Assembly: GCA_944380625.1 (NCBI GenBank)
Contig: CALWIE010000173.1
Span: 1-7,486, forward strand
DNA length: 7,486 nt
Origin: an uncultured Clostridia bacterium
GTDB taxonomy: Bacteria; Bacillota_A; Clostridia; Oscillospirales; Acutalibacteraceae
Reading direction: 5' to 3'
Numbering within the stretch: position 1 is the stretch's first letter; each line of letters starts with the position of its first letter. Below, piece by piece: positions 1-5,516 of the stretch. The notes beneath the pieces were generated by a model that was given only the letters and a program-made list of their open reading frames with translations, had not been told where the DNA came from and searched no databases. Position numbers and translations under genes: made by a program.

Positions 1-350
1 ATATCACCCTGGACCGGCTGGAGGTGTACGGGCTGCATGTGTTCCCCGTCAAGGGCGCCGGGAATGGCCTGATGGCCTATTTCCGGCCCATGAGCCTGGA
101 CAAATACCAGCGCGGGGAAAAAGACCTTGCCCCAGAAGGGATAACTGTCGCCGCGCTGGTGGACGGCGTCTCCGCGCCTGTGCTCCAGGTGAATCCCGTA
201 CAAGAGATATGTCCGGACGGCAAGATGGCCGCGTACCTAGTTCAGATACAAACGCCCCCTGGCGCCCCGTCCTGGAACAAGTGCGAATTGCGGATTCAGG
301 ACAGCCAGAGCCACTGCGGCGCTGCGGCAATCTTCCGTTCTCCCCTGTAA
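1..350 (+). CDS. C-terminal end of an unidentified protein (5' end outside window)
   Basis: An open frame runs in from the left edge (codon phase starting at base 3) and stops at TAA 348-350, leaving about 115 residues. The frame has the GC-rich third positions typical of this genome and no internal stop, so it is probably the tail of a real gene. A GTG at 24 could be read as a start, but the frame is open upstream of it with sensible residues (ITLDRLE) and no ribosome binding site precedes it. The visible part is rich in beta-type alternation (VYGLHVFPV, TVAALVDGV, AAYLVQIQ) and may be a beta-sandwich domain. It contains two Cys residues near the end and no membrane segment. I do not recognise the family. 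It ends 53 bases before the bidirectional terminator at 404-432, which probably ends its transcript. Confidence 0.6.
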   Translation, partial: ITLDRLEVYGLHVFPVKGAGNGLMAYFRPMSLDKYQRGEKDLAPEGITVAALVDGVSAPVLQVNPVQEICPDGKMAAYLVQIQTPPGAPSWNKCELRIQDSQSHCGAAAIFRSPL

Positions 351-403
351 GGGAAGGGCCTTGAGAAAGGTTCCTGTTCTTGGGCAATTCATCACGGACA
401 CAC

Positions 404-432
404 AAAAAAGGAGCGGTGTACCCGCTCCTTTT
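404..432. terminator. Bidirectional intrinsic terminator
   Basis: The stem GGAGCGG (410-416) pairs with CCGCTCC (422-428) around a five-base loop. It is extended by an A run (404-409) and a T run (429-432). It follows the plus-strand gene ending at 350. On the minus strand it is a back-up to the terminator at 446-473, with six U residues after the stem. Confidence 0.8.
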
Positions 433-445
433 CTTGTATATAGAA

Positions 446-473
446 AAAAGCCCTCCCCTGCGGGAGGGCTTTT
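446..473. terminator. Intrinsic terminator after the efp cluster
   Basis: GCCCTCCC (450-457) pairs with GGGAGGGC (462-469) with a four-base loop, flanked by A residues on the left and T residues on the right. Read on the minus strand it begins about 12 bases after the stop of the zinc-ribbon gene and is followed by six U residues, so it ends the rpsU-to-zinc-ribbon cluster. It is symmetrical enough to work on the plus strand too. Confidence 0.85.
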
Positions 474-485
474 GCTGTTTGGTTT

Positions 486-932
486 TTACTCCTCGAGCTT
501 ATCTTCGGGCTCTTCCTCGTCGTCGTCGAAGTCGAACTCCAAAGTCTCGCCGCAGCCGGGGCAGATGATGCCGCCCTCTTCCAGCATCTCGTCGTTGAGC
601 TGGATGGTGTCGCCGCAGCTGGGGCAGGTCACCTCGAACTGGGCGTCCTCAAAATCCTCGTCCCCGTGGTGATGGTGGTGGCAGCCGCAGCCGCACTCCT
701 CATCCTCCTCCAGGCCGTAGAAGTCCTCTTCCAGGGTGCCCAGGTCCTCGTCAATCTCGTCCACCTGCTCGGCCATTTCGGCCACGTCGTCCTCCAGCTC
801 GTCCATGGACTGGCACAGGCCCTCCAGCAAGTCCACAACGGCGTTGAGGACCTTGGTCTCCTTGGCCTCGGCATTCAGGTCCAGGCCGTCCATGAGGCCG
901 CGAATGTAAGAAGCTCTCTCAGAATTGGTCAT
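486..932 (-). CDS. Acidic zinc-ribbon protein with CD1247-like N-terminal domain
   Basis: This encodes 148 residues with a complete start and stop. The N-terminal 75 residues are helical and strongly acidic, with a Leu/Met-rich heptad-like stretch at about 24-75 that looks like a coiled coil. Next comes a metal-binding-looking patch, C80, C82, C84 and H85-H89 (CGCGCHHHHHG). A two-knuckle zinc ribbon follows, CPSCG (C103, C106) and CPGCG (C124, C127), then an almost wholly Asp/Glu tail (133-148). There is no signal peptide or membrane segment. From memory, proteins of this build in Clostridia are annotated as CD1247 N-terminal domain proteins and their function is unknown. The gene lies 69 bases behind efp with a good GGAGG site (943-947) ten bases before ATG, so it is probably co-expressed with EF-P. 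A role in translation or metal sensing is inference. Confidence 0.85.
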   Translation of the reverse strand: MTNSERASYIRGLMDGLDLNAEAKETKVLNAVVDLLEGLCQSMDELEDDVAEMAEQVDEIDEDLGTLEEDFYGLEEDEECGCGCHHHHHGDEDFEDAQFEVTCPSCGDTIQLNDEMLEEGGIICPGCGETLEFDFDDDEEEPEDKLEE

Positions 933-955
933 GGCTCTCGTTCCTCCTTTTTCCT

Positions 956-972
956 GCCGGGGCAGGCCCGGC
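956..972 (-). other. Hairpin in the leader of the zinc-ribbon gene
   Basis: GCCGGG and CCCGGC form a six-pair GC-only stem with a five-base loop, between the terminator-like hairpin after efp (981-1001) and the GGAGG site (943-947) of the next gene. It has no U run, so it is not a terminator. It could set message stability or entry of ribosomes. Chance pairing in GC-rich DNA is possible. Confidence 0.4.
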
Positions 973-980
973 TGCTTGGA

Positions 981-1001
981 CGAAAAGAAGCGCAGCTTCC
1001 T
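981..1001 (-). terminator. Weak intrinsic terminator / attenuator after efp
   Basis: Immediately after the efp stop codon the minus strand reads GGAAGC, loop TGC, GCTTC and then TTTT. The core stem is GAAGC/GCTTC (999-995 with 991-987), with two more possible pairs at the base. The stem is short, so partial read-through into the zinc-ribbon gene is expected. Confidence 0.55.
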
Positions 1002-1559
1002 TTACGCCCTTTCCATGTACTCGCCGGTGCGGGTGTCGATGCGGATCATCTCGCCCTCGTTGATGAACAGGGGCACGCGGATCTCCGCGCCGGTCTCCAG
1101 GGTGGCGGGCTTGAGGGTGTTGGTGGCGGTGTCGCCCCGGACGCCGGGCTCGGTCTTGGTGACCTCCAGCTCCACAAAGTTGGGGGGCTCCACGCCTAAG
1201 ACGTTGTCCTTGTAGGAGAGCACCTTGCAGTCCATGTTCTCCTTGACGAACTTGAAGTTGTCGCTGAGCACGCTCTTGTTGATGGGGATCTGCTCGTAGG
1301 TCTCGTTGTCCATGAAGTAGTAAAGGTCCCCGTCGCTGTAGAGGTACTGCATGTCTTTGCGCTCGATGTAAGCGGTGGGGTACTTGTCGTTGGGGTTAAA
1401 GGTTTTTTCCGTCACAGCGCCGGTGATCACATTGCGGATCTTAGTGCGCACAAAGGCAGCGCCTTTGCCGGGCTTGACGTGCTGGAACTCGATGATGGAA
1501 TAGACGCCGCCGTCCATCTCGAACGTCACGCCGTTTCTGAAATCGCCTGCTGTTACCAT
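1002..1559 (-). CDS. efp: Elongation factor P
   Basis: This encodes 185 residues, the normal EF-P length. EF-P enters the ribosomal E site and helps form peptide bonds at proline runs. The three domains are visible: an N-terminal KOW-like barrel (about 3-62), a first OB fold (about 68-127) and a C-terminal OB fold (about 130-185), ending in the family-typical [17 protein letters not shown]. The exposed loop [10 protein letters not shown] carries K32, the residue modified in many bacteria (5-aminopentanol in Bacillus, beta-lysine in E. coli). No modification gene is seen here, and PoxA/EpmA-like genes are absent from the window. ATG at 1559 has GGAGG (1570-1574) ten bases upstream. It is preceded by its own promoter and by the Xaa-Pro aminopeptidase gene 90 bases away, a pairing also known in Bacillus (yqhT-efp). 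Confidence 0.98.
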   Translation of the reverse strand: MVTAGDFRNGVTFEMDGGVYSIIEFQHVKPGKGAAFVRTKIRNVITGAVTEKTFNPNDKYPTAYIERKDMQYLYSDGDLYYFMDNETYEQIPINKSVLSDNFKFVKENMDCKVLSYKDNVLGVEPPNFVELEVTKTEPGVRGDTATNTLKPATLETGAEIRVPLFINEGEMIRIDTRTGEYMERA

Positions 1560-1594
1560 ATTTTAACAACCTCCAAATTCGTTTCTCTTTTCCT

Positions 1595-1623
1595 ATTGTA
1601 TCCTATCCGCGCCAGGATTGCAA
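1595..1623 (-). promoter_or_regulatory. Sigma-A type promoter for efp
   Basis: On the minus strand TTGCAA (-35, 1623-1618) is followed after exactly 17 bases by TACAAT (-10, 1600-1595). The predicted transcript start near 1588 leaves a leader of about 29 bases holding the GGAGG site. It lies between the peptidase stop (1650) and efp, so EF-P can be made apart from the upstream genes. Confidence 0.75.
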
Positions 1624-1649
1624 GCTGTTTCCCCAGGAAAACCCGGCTT

Positions 1650-2729
1650 TTACAGGCAGATGAGCTCCTTGGGGGACTTGGTCAGGCTGCGGCAGCCCTC
1701 CGCCGTGATGAGGAGCATATCCTCAATGCGCACGCCGTACTTGGCGGGGATGTAGATGCCGGGCTCGTCGGTGATGACCATGCCCTCTGCGCAGGGGGTG
1801 GGGTCCAGCTTGGAGAAGCGGGGCCACTCGTGGATTTCAAAGCCCACCCCGTGGCCCAGGCCGTGGCCGAAGGTGCCGGGGTAGTCCTTCTCGATGATGT
1901 CCCGGGCGATCTTGTCCACATCGCAGCAGGGCATGCCGGGCTTTACCCCATCGATGACCGCCAGGTGGGCCTTGAGGACCGTGTCGTAGACGGCCTTCTG
2001 CTCCGGGGAAACCTGGCCCAGGGCCACGGTGCGGGTCATGTCGGAATGGTAGCCATCCAAAAGGGCGCCGGTGTCCATGGTGATGAAATCGCCCTTCTGC
2101 ACCCGGTTGTCCGAGGGGACCGCGTGGCACTGGGAGCCGTTCTTGCCCGCCGCCACGATGAGCTCGAAGGCCACGTTCTCGGCGCCGTTTTTCCGCATGA
2201 AGAACTCGATCTCCAAGGCCAGCTCCCGCTCGGTGACGCCCTCTTTGATGTAGGGCAGGATGTGCTGGAAGGCGGCGTCGGTGATCTCCTGGGAGGCCTC
2301 GATCTTTTTGACCTCCTCGGGGGACTTGATCATCCGCTGCTGCCGGATGGCGCTGTCCAGGGAGTCGTCCAGCACCGCCTGGGCGCCGAACTTCTCAAAG
2401 GCCTTTTCAAAGCGCCGGGCCTGGGCCACGGAGAGCTGCTCGGTCTCCAGGTAGATGCTCTTGATCCCGTGCTTCTGGATCAGCTCGCCCAGCTTTTCCA
2501 GCAGGGAGTCAAAGCCCACCACCGTGCAGTACTGGGCCTTGTAGGAGGCCGCCTCCTCGTAGCGGAAGTCCATCAGCAGATAGGCCTCCCCCGCCGTGAC
2601 CAGCAGGGCCCCGTCGCTGGCGGGGAACTGGGTGAAATAGCGGCGGTTTTTCTCAGAAAAAACCAGGGCGGCCTTTTGGCTGTCGCCGTGGATCAAGGTT
2701 TCGGCAAGACGTTCCACAGGGTTTTTCAT
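1650..2729 (-). CDS. Xaa-Pro aminopeptidase, M24 family (YqhT-like)
   Basis: This encodes 359 residues, the length of the short Gram-positive type rather than the longer E. coli PepP. It is a cytosolic metalloenzyme that removes an N-terminal residue followed by proline. Residues about 5-130 form the creatinase-like N-terminal domain and about 137-356 the pita-bread catalytic domain. All five expected metal ligands are visible: D219 (MDTGA), D230 (HSDMTRT), H293 (GHGLGHGVG), E322 (DEPG) and E336 (RIEDM). The second catalytic His is H300 (EIHE). There is no signal peptide. ATG at 2729 overlaps the yqeG stop (ATGA, 2726-2729), with AAAGGAT at 2738-2744 as ribosome site, which points to coupled translation. 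Prolidase (Xaa-Pro dipeptidase) activity cannot be excluded by motif alone. Confidence 0.95.
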   Translation of the reverse strand: MKNPVERLAETLIHGDSQKAALVFSEKNRRYFTQFPASDGALLVTAGEAYLLMDFRYEEAASYKAQYCTVVGFDSLLEKLGELIQKHGIKSIYLETEQLSVAQARRFEKAFEKFGAQAVLDDSLDSAIRQQRMIKSPEEVKKIEASQEITDAAFQHILPYIKEGVTERELALEIEFFMRKNGAENVAFELIVAAGKNGSQCHAVPSDNRVQKGDFITMDTGALLDGYHSDMTRTVALGQVSPEQKAVYDTVLKAHLAVIDGVKPGMPCCDVDKIARDIIEKDYPGTFGHGLGHGVGFEIHEWPRFSKLDPTPCAEGMVITDEPGIYIPAKYGVRIEDMLLITAEGCRSLTKSPKELICL

Positions 2730-3232
2730 CGCAAAACATCCTTTCGGCTTTGAAATTTTTCCCGCAGCCCTTTTTCAAAAAACCTGCGGGCCTTGAAGGT
2801 GAAGCCCTCCTCGGGTTCGATGGGCGCAAGCAGCACGGACTTCATGCCGCACAGGTTGGCCCCCACCACATCGGTGAAGATCTGGTCCCCGATGATGACG
2901 CATTCCCCAGGCCGCACCCCCAGCCGGCGGGCCGCCCGCAGGTAGCCGATGGGCAGGGGCTTGATGGCGAAACTGAGGGTGTCCAGGCCAAAGGCGGCCC
3001 CGAAGCGCCTCACCCGCTTTTTGAAATTGTTGGAGATGATGATGAGCTTGAAGCCGGCGCTCTCCATGCGCCGGACCCACTCCACCGCGCCGGGGAGGGG
3101 CAGGTGCGAGGTGTAGGTGGACAGGGTGTTGTCCACGTCCAGCAGCAGGGCGCTGCACCCCAGCTCTCTGATGAATTCCGGGGCGATGTCCGTCACCCGC
3201 TCTTTTAGTGCTGTCGGCCGGAAAAGGGCCAT
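2726..3232 (-). CDS. yqeG: YqeG-family HAD phosphatase
   Basis: This encodes 168 residues, matching the YqeG family (HAD subclass IIIA). HAD motifs appear in order: motif I LLLDVDNTL (D32 nucleophile, D34), motif II IIISNN (S67), motif III lysine K91 (AIKPLP) and motif IV IIGDQIFTDV (D116, D121). Motif I and IV are intact, so it should be an active phosphatase. The family is related to yeast mitochondrial Gep4, which dephosphorylates phosphatidylglycerophosphate; that substrate is only an inference here. The frame stays open far upstream, but ATG 3230-3232 is the right start: it has GAGGGG (3238-3243) before it, gives the usual length, and the upstream extension would run through rpsU in another frame. 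It overlaps the peptidase start by four bases and follows rpsU by 70 bases, across a terminator-like hairpin. Confidence 0.95.
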   Translation of the reverse strand: MALFRPTALKERVTDIAPEFIRELGCSALLLDVDNTLSTYTSHLPLPGAVEWVRRMESAGFKLIIISNNFKKRVRRFGAAFGLDTLSFAIKPLPIGYLRAARRLGVRPGECVIIGDQIFTDVVGANLCGMKSVLLAPIEPEEGFTFKARRFFEKGLREKFQSRKDVLR

Positions 3233-3242
3233 GCAATCCCCT

Positions 3243-3265
3243 CGCTTTTTTGAAACAAAAAAGCG
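3243..3265 (-). repeat. Perfect 10-bp inverted repeat overlapping the rpsU terminator
   Basis: Two 10-base arms (CGCTTTTTTG at 3243-3252 and its complement at 3256-3265) enclose a 3-base loop. On the minus-strand RNA the left arm ends in the first base of the yqeG ribosome site (3238-3243), and the right arm shares the last GCG and all U residues of the rpsU terminator. The two hairpins cannot form together. Confidence 0.8.
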
Positions 3266-3282
3266 GGCAAACCGCCCGCTTT
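3257..3282 (-). terminator. Intrinsic terminator after rpsU
   Basis: On the minus strand GCGGGC (3279-3274) pairs with GCCCGC (3268-3263) with a five-base loop, extended by three A-U pairs and followed by six U residues. It begins about 20 bases after the rpsU stop. It should give abundant short rpsU message with some read-through into yqeG, for which I see no separate promoter. Confidence 0.85.
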
Positions 3283-3302
3283 CAAGGTACATGTGAGCAG
3301 CC

Positions 3303-3479
3303 TTATTTGTACTTGCGCTTGCGAGCTGCTTCTGACTTTTTCTTACGCTTGACAGAGGGCTTTTCGTAAGCCTCTCTCTTACGGACCTCTTGGATGACGC
3401 CCGCTCTGGCACACTGCTTTTTGAAGCGGCGAAGCGCGCTGTCCAGAGATTCGTTTTCCTTGAGCCGGATCTCAGCCAT
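3303..3479 (-). CDS. rpsU: 30S ribosomal protein bS21
   Basis: This encodes 58 residues, the usual size for bS21. The protein begins [20 protein letters not shown], the family's conserved start, followed by [20 protein letters not shown] and a Lys/Arg-rich tail ending RKRKYK. It binds the 30S subunit near the anti-Shine-Dalgarno end of 16S rRNA and helps initiation. ATG at 3479 is preceded by a strong GGGAGGG site (3485-3491). It has a perfect-consensus promoter about 60 bases upstream and its own terminator directly downstream, as expected for a highly expressed ribosomal gene that heads the cluster. Confidence 0.98.
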   Translation of the reverse strand: MAEIRLKENESLDSALRRFKKQCARAGVIQEVRKREAYEKPSVKRKKKSEAARKRKYK

Positions 3480-3547
3480 TTATATCCCTCCCATCCGCCA
3501 TTCAGCAGGGGTTCTTTCGTCGTAACATTACCAGTACAACACAAATC

Positions 3548-3576
3548 ATTATACTGTCCCAAGGCCTGCTTGTCAA
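3548..3576 (-). promoter_or_regulatory. Perfect-consensus promoter for rpsU
   Basis: On the minus strand TTGACA (3576-3571) and TATAAT (3553-3548) are separated by exactly 17 bases. Both boxes match the sigma-A consensus in all six positions. The predicted start near 3541 gives a leader of about 60 bases before rpsU. Confidence 0.92.
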
Positions 3577-3636
3577 CCCCTGTTTCTTTACAAATTCCTG
3601 AATACCCCCAAACCCCCGGCAGCAAAAGCCCCTTTC

Positions 3637-3665
3637 TTGCAAAGGGCCATGGCCCGTGGTATACT
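3637..3665 (+). promoter_or_regulatory. Extended -10 promoter for the duplicated beta-domain gene
   Basis: TTGCAA (3637-3642) and TATACT (3660-3665) are 17 bases apart, with TG at 3657-3658 giving an extended -10. The predicted start near 3672 leaves about 32 bases of leader with AAGGAG at 3690-3695. The spacer contains a perfect 12-base palindrome, GGGCCATGGCCC (3644-3655). Confidence 0.8.
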
Positions 3666-3703
3666 GACAGGAAGAAATTTCTCTCTGGAAAGGAGATCGC
3701 GCC

Positions 3704-4468
3704 ATGGGACAAAACCCCTGCATAGCCAACGGCATGGAATTTGCAGACGACCCGGCGGTCATCGGCCGCTGGAAGAGCATCGGCTCTCTGCCGCCCGAAA
3801 CACCTCTTTCCCGAAAGGCGCTGGACGCCGGCCGGAACGTGGCCTTTGGGATTGCCAAGGAGCTGTTCTTCCTTCCAGAGGGCCGCCCCTATTGGATTTT
3901 TGAGGGCTGGACCAAGGGCACGCTCCTCGTCCACCACGGCGGCAGCGAGCCTCTGTTGGAATACCGCTACGCCACGGCCTTCTGGGAGGGCCGGCATTGC
4001 CTGCTCATCCCCCGGGCCGGGGACGAGGGCCGCACCATCGTTCTAGAGCAGGCGGACACTCACCGCTACACCTGGGAATCCCTGGGACGGCGGGACCCCA
4101 TTGACCTGCCTTTCGTCTCGGACGAGAAAGTCCTTGGCACGTGGCGCGCCGTGGGATATGTGGCCCGCAAGGAGGACTTCCCCCAGGAAAACCTATTGGA
4201 GGAAGGGGTTGGGCTGGCAGAGCTGCGCTTTCTCCCCGGAGGCTTTTTGGAACAGCTATACCTGGACCCCTCTCTGGAGGGGGGCGGCCAGTGGCTGCAC
4301 GACCGCTGGACCAAGGGCGCCGCGCTGCTGCAGGGCATGAGGACCGCGCCCGCCTACGAACTCCGTTTTGTACAGGGAAAAGAGTATCTCTTTTTCGAGT
4401 GGAAAATGGGCAACTACATCTTCGGCGGCATGGACCCGGAGTTTTTCGTGTTCCAGCGGGAGAGCTGA
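3704..4468 (+). CDS. Soluble protein with two tandem beta-rich (lipocalin-like) domains
   Basis: This encodes 254 residues; ATG follows AAGGAG at 3690-3695. The protein is an internal duplication. Copy one runs from about 13 to 128 and copy two from about 137 to 254. Each starts with a similar strand (FADDPAVIGRWKSIG and FVSDEKVLGTWRAVG), then a FLPxG turn, a shared WTKG (69-72 and 202-205), and a late EYRYA or FFEWK-type strand. Copy two, with RFLPGG, WTKG, YLFFEWK and MDPEFFVF, looks to me like the domain often fused behind M56/BlaR1-type membrane peptidases in Bacillota. Such domains bind ligands or sense the outside, but that comparison is from memory. Here the protein stands alone with no signal peptide, lipobox or membrane segment, so it should be cytosolic. 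No catalytic motif is visible. It converges on the HAD gene at 4509 with only 40 bases between stops and no clear terminator there. Confidence 0.85.
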   Translation: MGQNPCIANGMEFADDPAVIGRWKSIGSLPPETPLSRKALDAGRNVAFGIAKELFFLPEGRPYWIFEGWTKGTLLVHHGGSEPLLEYRYATAFWEGRHCLLIPRAGDEGRTIVLEQADTHRYTWESLGRRDPIDLPFVSDEKVLGTWRAVGYVARKEDFPQENLLEEGVGLAELRFLPGGFLEQLYLDPSLEGGGQWLHDRWTKGAALLQGMRTAPAYELRFVQGKEYLFFEWKMGNYIFGGMDPEFFVFQRES

Positions 4469-4508
4469 CCCGAGGTTGGCCAGGAAAAGAGCCACAACCC
4501 AGCGGGGG

Positions 4509-5162
4509 TCAAACCCTTTGGCCCTGCAAAAACGCCGGCACCTGGGCGATATTCTCCAGCACGGGGACGCCGGCGGCCTCCAGGCGGGCGCGGCTCTGGT
4601 GGCCCTGGGCCGTGAGCACGCAGGGGCAGCCTGCCTCCTGGGCCACCTCCCAGTCGTGGAGGGTATCTCCCACAAGCAACGCCTGTTCCGGGGGGATCCC
4701 CTGGGCGGCCAGGTATTCCCGGGCCAGGCCCGCCTTGCTCCCCGCGTAGATGTCGGAGATGCCCAGCAGGGCCTGGAAGACCCCGCCCAGGCCCTGGCCC
4801 TCCACCTGCCGCTCCAAGGCCTCTTGGTGGGAGGCGGACACAATGGCCAGGGGAATCCCCTGGGCCCTGAGCCCCTCCAGGACCGCCCTGGCCTGGGGGA
4901 ACAGGCCGCACCCGGGGTAGAGGGCGTGGTACAGCTGGGTCCACTCCACGGCCAAGGCCTCAAAGGGCTCCTGGGAGAGGTCCAGCCCGGCGGCCACATA
5001 GTAGTCCCGCACCGGGAAGGTGAAGACGTCCCGGTAGGCCTCCAGGCTCAGGGCGGGGAGGCCCCGGCAGGAGAGCATCCTATTCATAACGGAGAGGGCC
5101 GGGGACACGTCGTCCAGCAGCGTGCCGTTCCAGTCCCACAGAACACACTTCCAAGCGGGCAT
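4509..5162 (-). CDS. HAD-superfamily hydrolase (phosphoglycolate-phosphatase-like)
   Basis: This encodes 217 residues, typical for a HAD subfamily I phosphatase with an alpha-helical C1 cap (about 16-85). Motif I is WDWNGTLLDD with nucleophile D10, and the usual second Asp (position +2) is N12. Motif II is IVSAS (S109), motif III K143 (AGSKAGLA) and motif IV LLVGDTLHDWEVA (D166, D170). The WDWNGTLLDD form recurs in a known branch of this superfamily, so the protein may still act on a small phosphate ester; its substrate cannot be named. An upstream start at 5258 is possible in frame but would cross two GC hairpins. ATG at 5160-5162 with AGGAAGG about eight bases before it is far better. It lies 129 bases after tRNA-Thr, and I see no convincing promoter, so it may depend on read-through of the tRNA terminator. 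Confidence 0.9.
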   Translation of the reverse strand: MPAWKCVLWDWNGTLLDDVSPALSVMNRMLSCRGLPALSLEAYRDVFTFPVRDYYVAAGLDLSQEPFEALAVEWTQLYHALYPGCGLFPQARAVLEGLRAQGIPLAIVSASHQEALERQVEGQGLGGVFQALLGISDIYAGSKAGLAREYLAAQGIPPEQALLVGDTLHDWEVAQEAGCPCVLTAQGHQSRARLEAAGVPVLENIAQVPAFLQGQRV

Positions 5163-5195
5163 TTTACACCTTCCTTTCCCGAGACGGAGCCACCT

Positions 5196-5230
5196 GGGGC
5201 TGCGCCCCAAGCCCCCCGCCCTTCCGGGCG
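5196..5230 (-). other. Two GC hairpins in the leader of the HAD gene
   Basis: CGCCC/GGGCG (5217-5221 with 5226-5230) encloses a GGAA loop on the minus strand, a GNRA tetraloop. About eight bases on, GGGGC/GCCCC (5196-5200 with 5204-5208) encloses three bases. Neither has a U run, so they are not terminators. They lie between the tRNA terminator and the HAD ribosome site. Function unknown. Confidence 0.45.
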
Positions 5231-5256
5231 AGAGGACGCGGTCACGTGAAGAGAAC

Positions 5257-5291
5257 AAAAAACGCGGTGGGCACTTCCCTCACCGCGTTTT

Positions 5292-5292
<1 letters not shown>
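5257..5292 (-). terminator. Intrinsic terminator of the tRNA operon
   Basis: ACGCGGTG and CACCGCGT form an eight-pair stem, extended by A-U pairs, around an 11-base loop, and six U residues follow on the minus strand. The stem base reaches the last A of the tRNA-Thr CCA end (5292), leaving no trailer sequence. Confidence 0.88.
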
Positions 5293-5367
<75 letters not shown>

Positions 5368-5370
5368 ATA

Positions 5371-5447
5371 TGGCGACCCGGAACGGGCTCGAACCGTCGA
5401 CCTCTAGCGTGACAGGCTAGCGTTCTAACCAGCTGAACTACCGGGCC
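5371..5447 (-). tRNA. tRNA-Asp(GTC)
   Basis: This is a 77-base cloverleaf with CCA encoded (5373-5371). The acceptor stem GGCCCGG pairs with CCGGGTC (one G-U), the D stem GTTC with GAAC, the anticodon stem CTAGC with GCTAG around CTGTCAC (anticodon GTC), and the T stem GACGG with CCGTT around TTCGAGC. The discriminator is G, as required for Asp identity. It is the first gene of the two-tRNA operon and reads GAC and GAT. Confidence 0.97.
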
Positions 5448-5452
5448 ATTGT

Positions 5453-5482
5453 AAAAGCGCAGCCGGGGCTTGCCCAGCTTTT
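5453..5482 (-). other. Leader hairpin just before tRNA-Asp
   Basis: On the minus strand AAAAGC (5482-5477) can pair with GCTTTT (5458-5453), with a further GGG/CCC pairing inside. It ends five bases before the mature tRNA-Asp 5' end. It may help RNase P processing or act as a weak attenuator. The inner part pairs imperfectly. Confidence 0.4.
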
Positions 5483-5516
5483 GCCCTGCCCGAAACACCT
5501 CCGAGCGACAGTGGCT

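Noticed and set aside
666..1199. Plus-strand frame of 177 codons
   Set aside because: It is antisense to the zinc-ribbon and efp genes, crosses their intergenic region and has a low-complexity product.
1479..2753. Plus-strand frame of 424 codons
   Set aside because: It lies opposite the Xaa-Pro aminopeptidase, whose catalytic residues are all present. The translation is a Leu/Gly/Ala/Val/His-rich low-complexity product typical of antisense frames in GC-rich DNA, with no ribosome site.
3233..3997. N-terminal extension of yqeG to a 423-residue protein
   Set aside because: The extension runs through rpsU in another frame and past its promoter. The family length and the GAGGGG site fix the start at 3232.
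4368..5249. Plus-strand frame of 293 codons
   Set aside because: It is antisense to the HAD hydrolase with intact motifs, and overlaps the end of the duplicated-domain gene in another frame.
5163..5258. N-terminal extension of the HAD hydrolase
   Set aside because: It would translate hairpin-rich leader DNA. A good ribosome site precedes the ATG at 5162, and motif I lies at the usual distance from that start.
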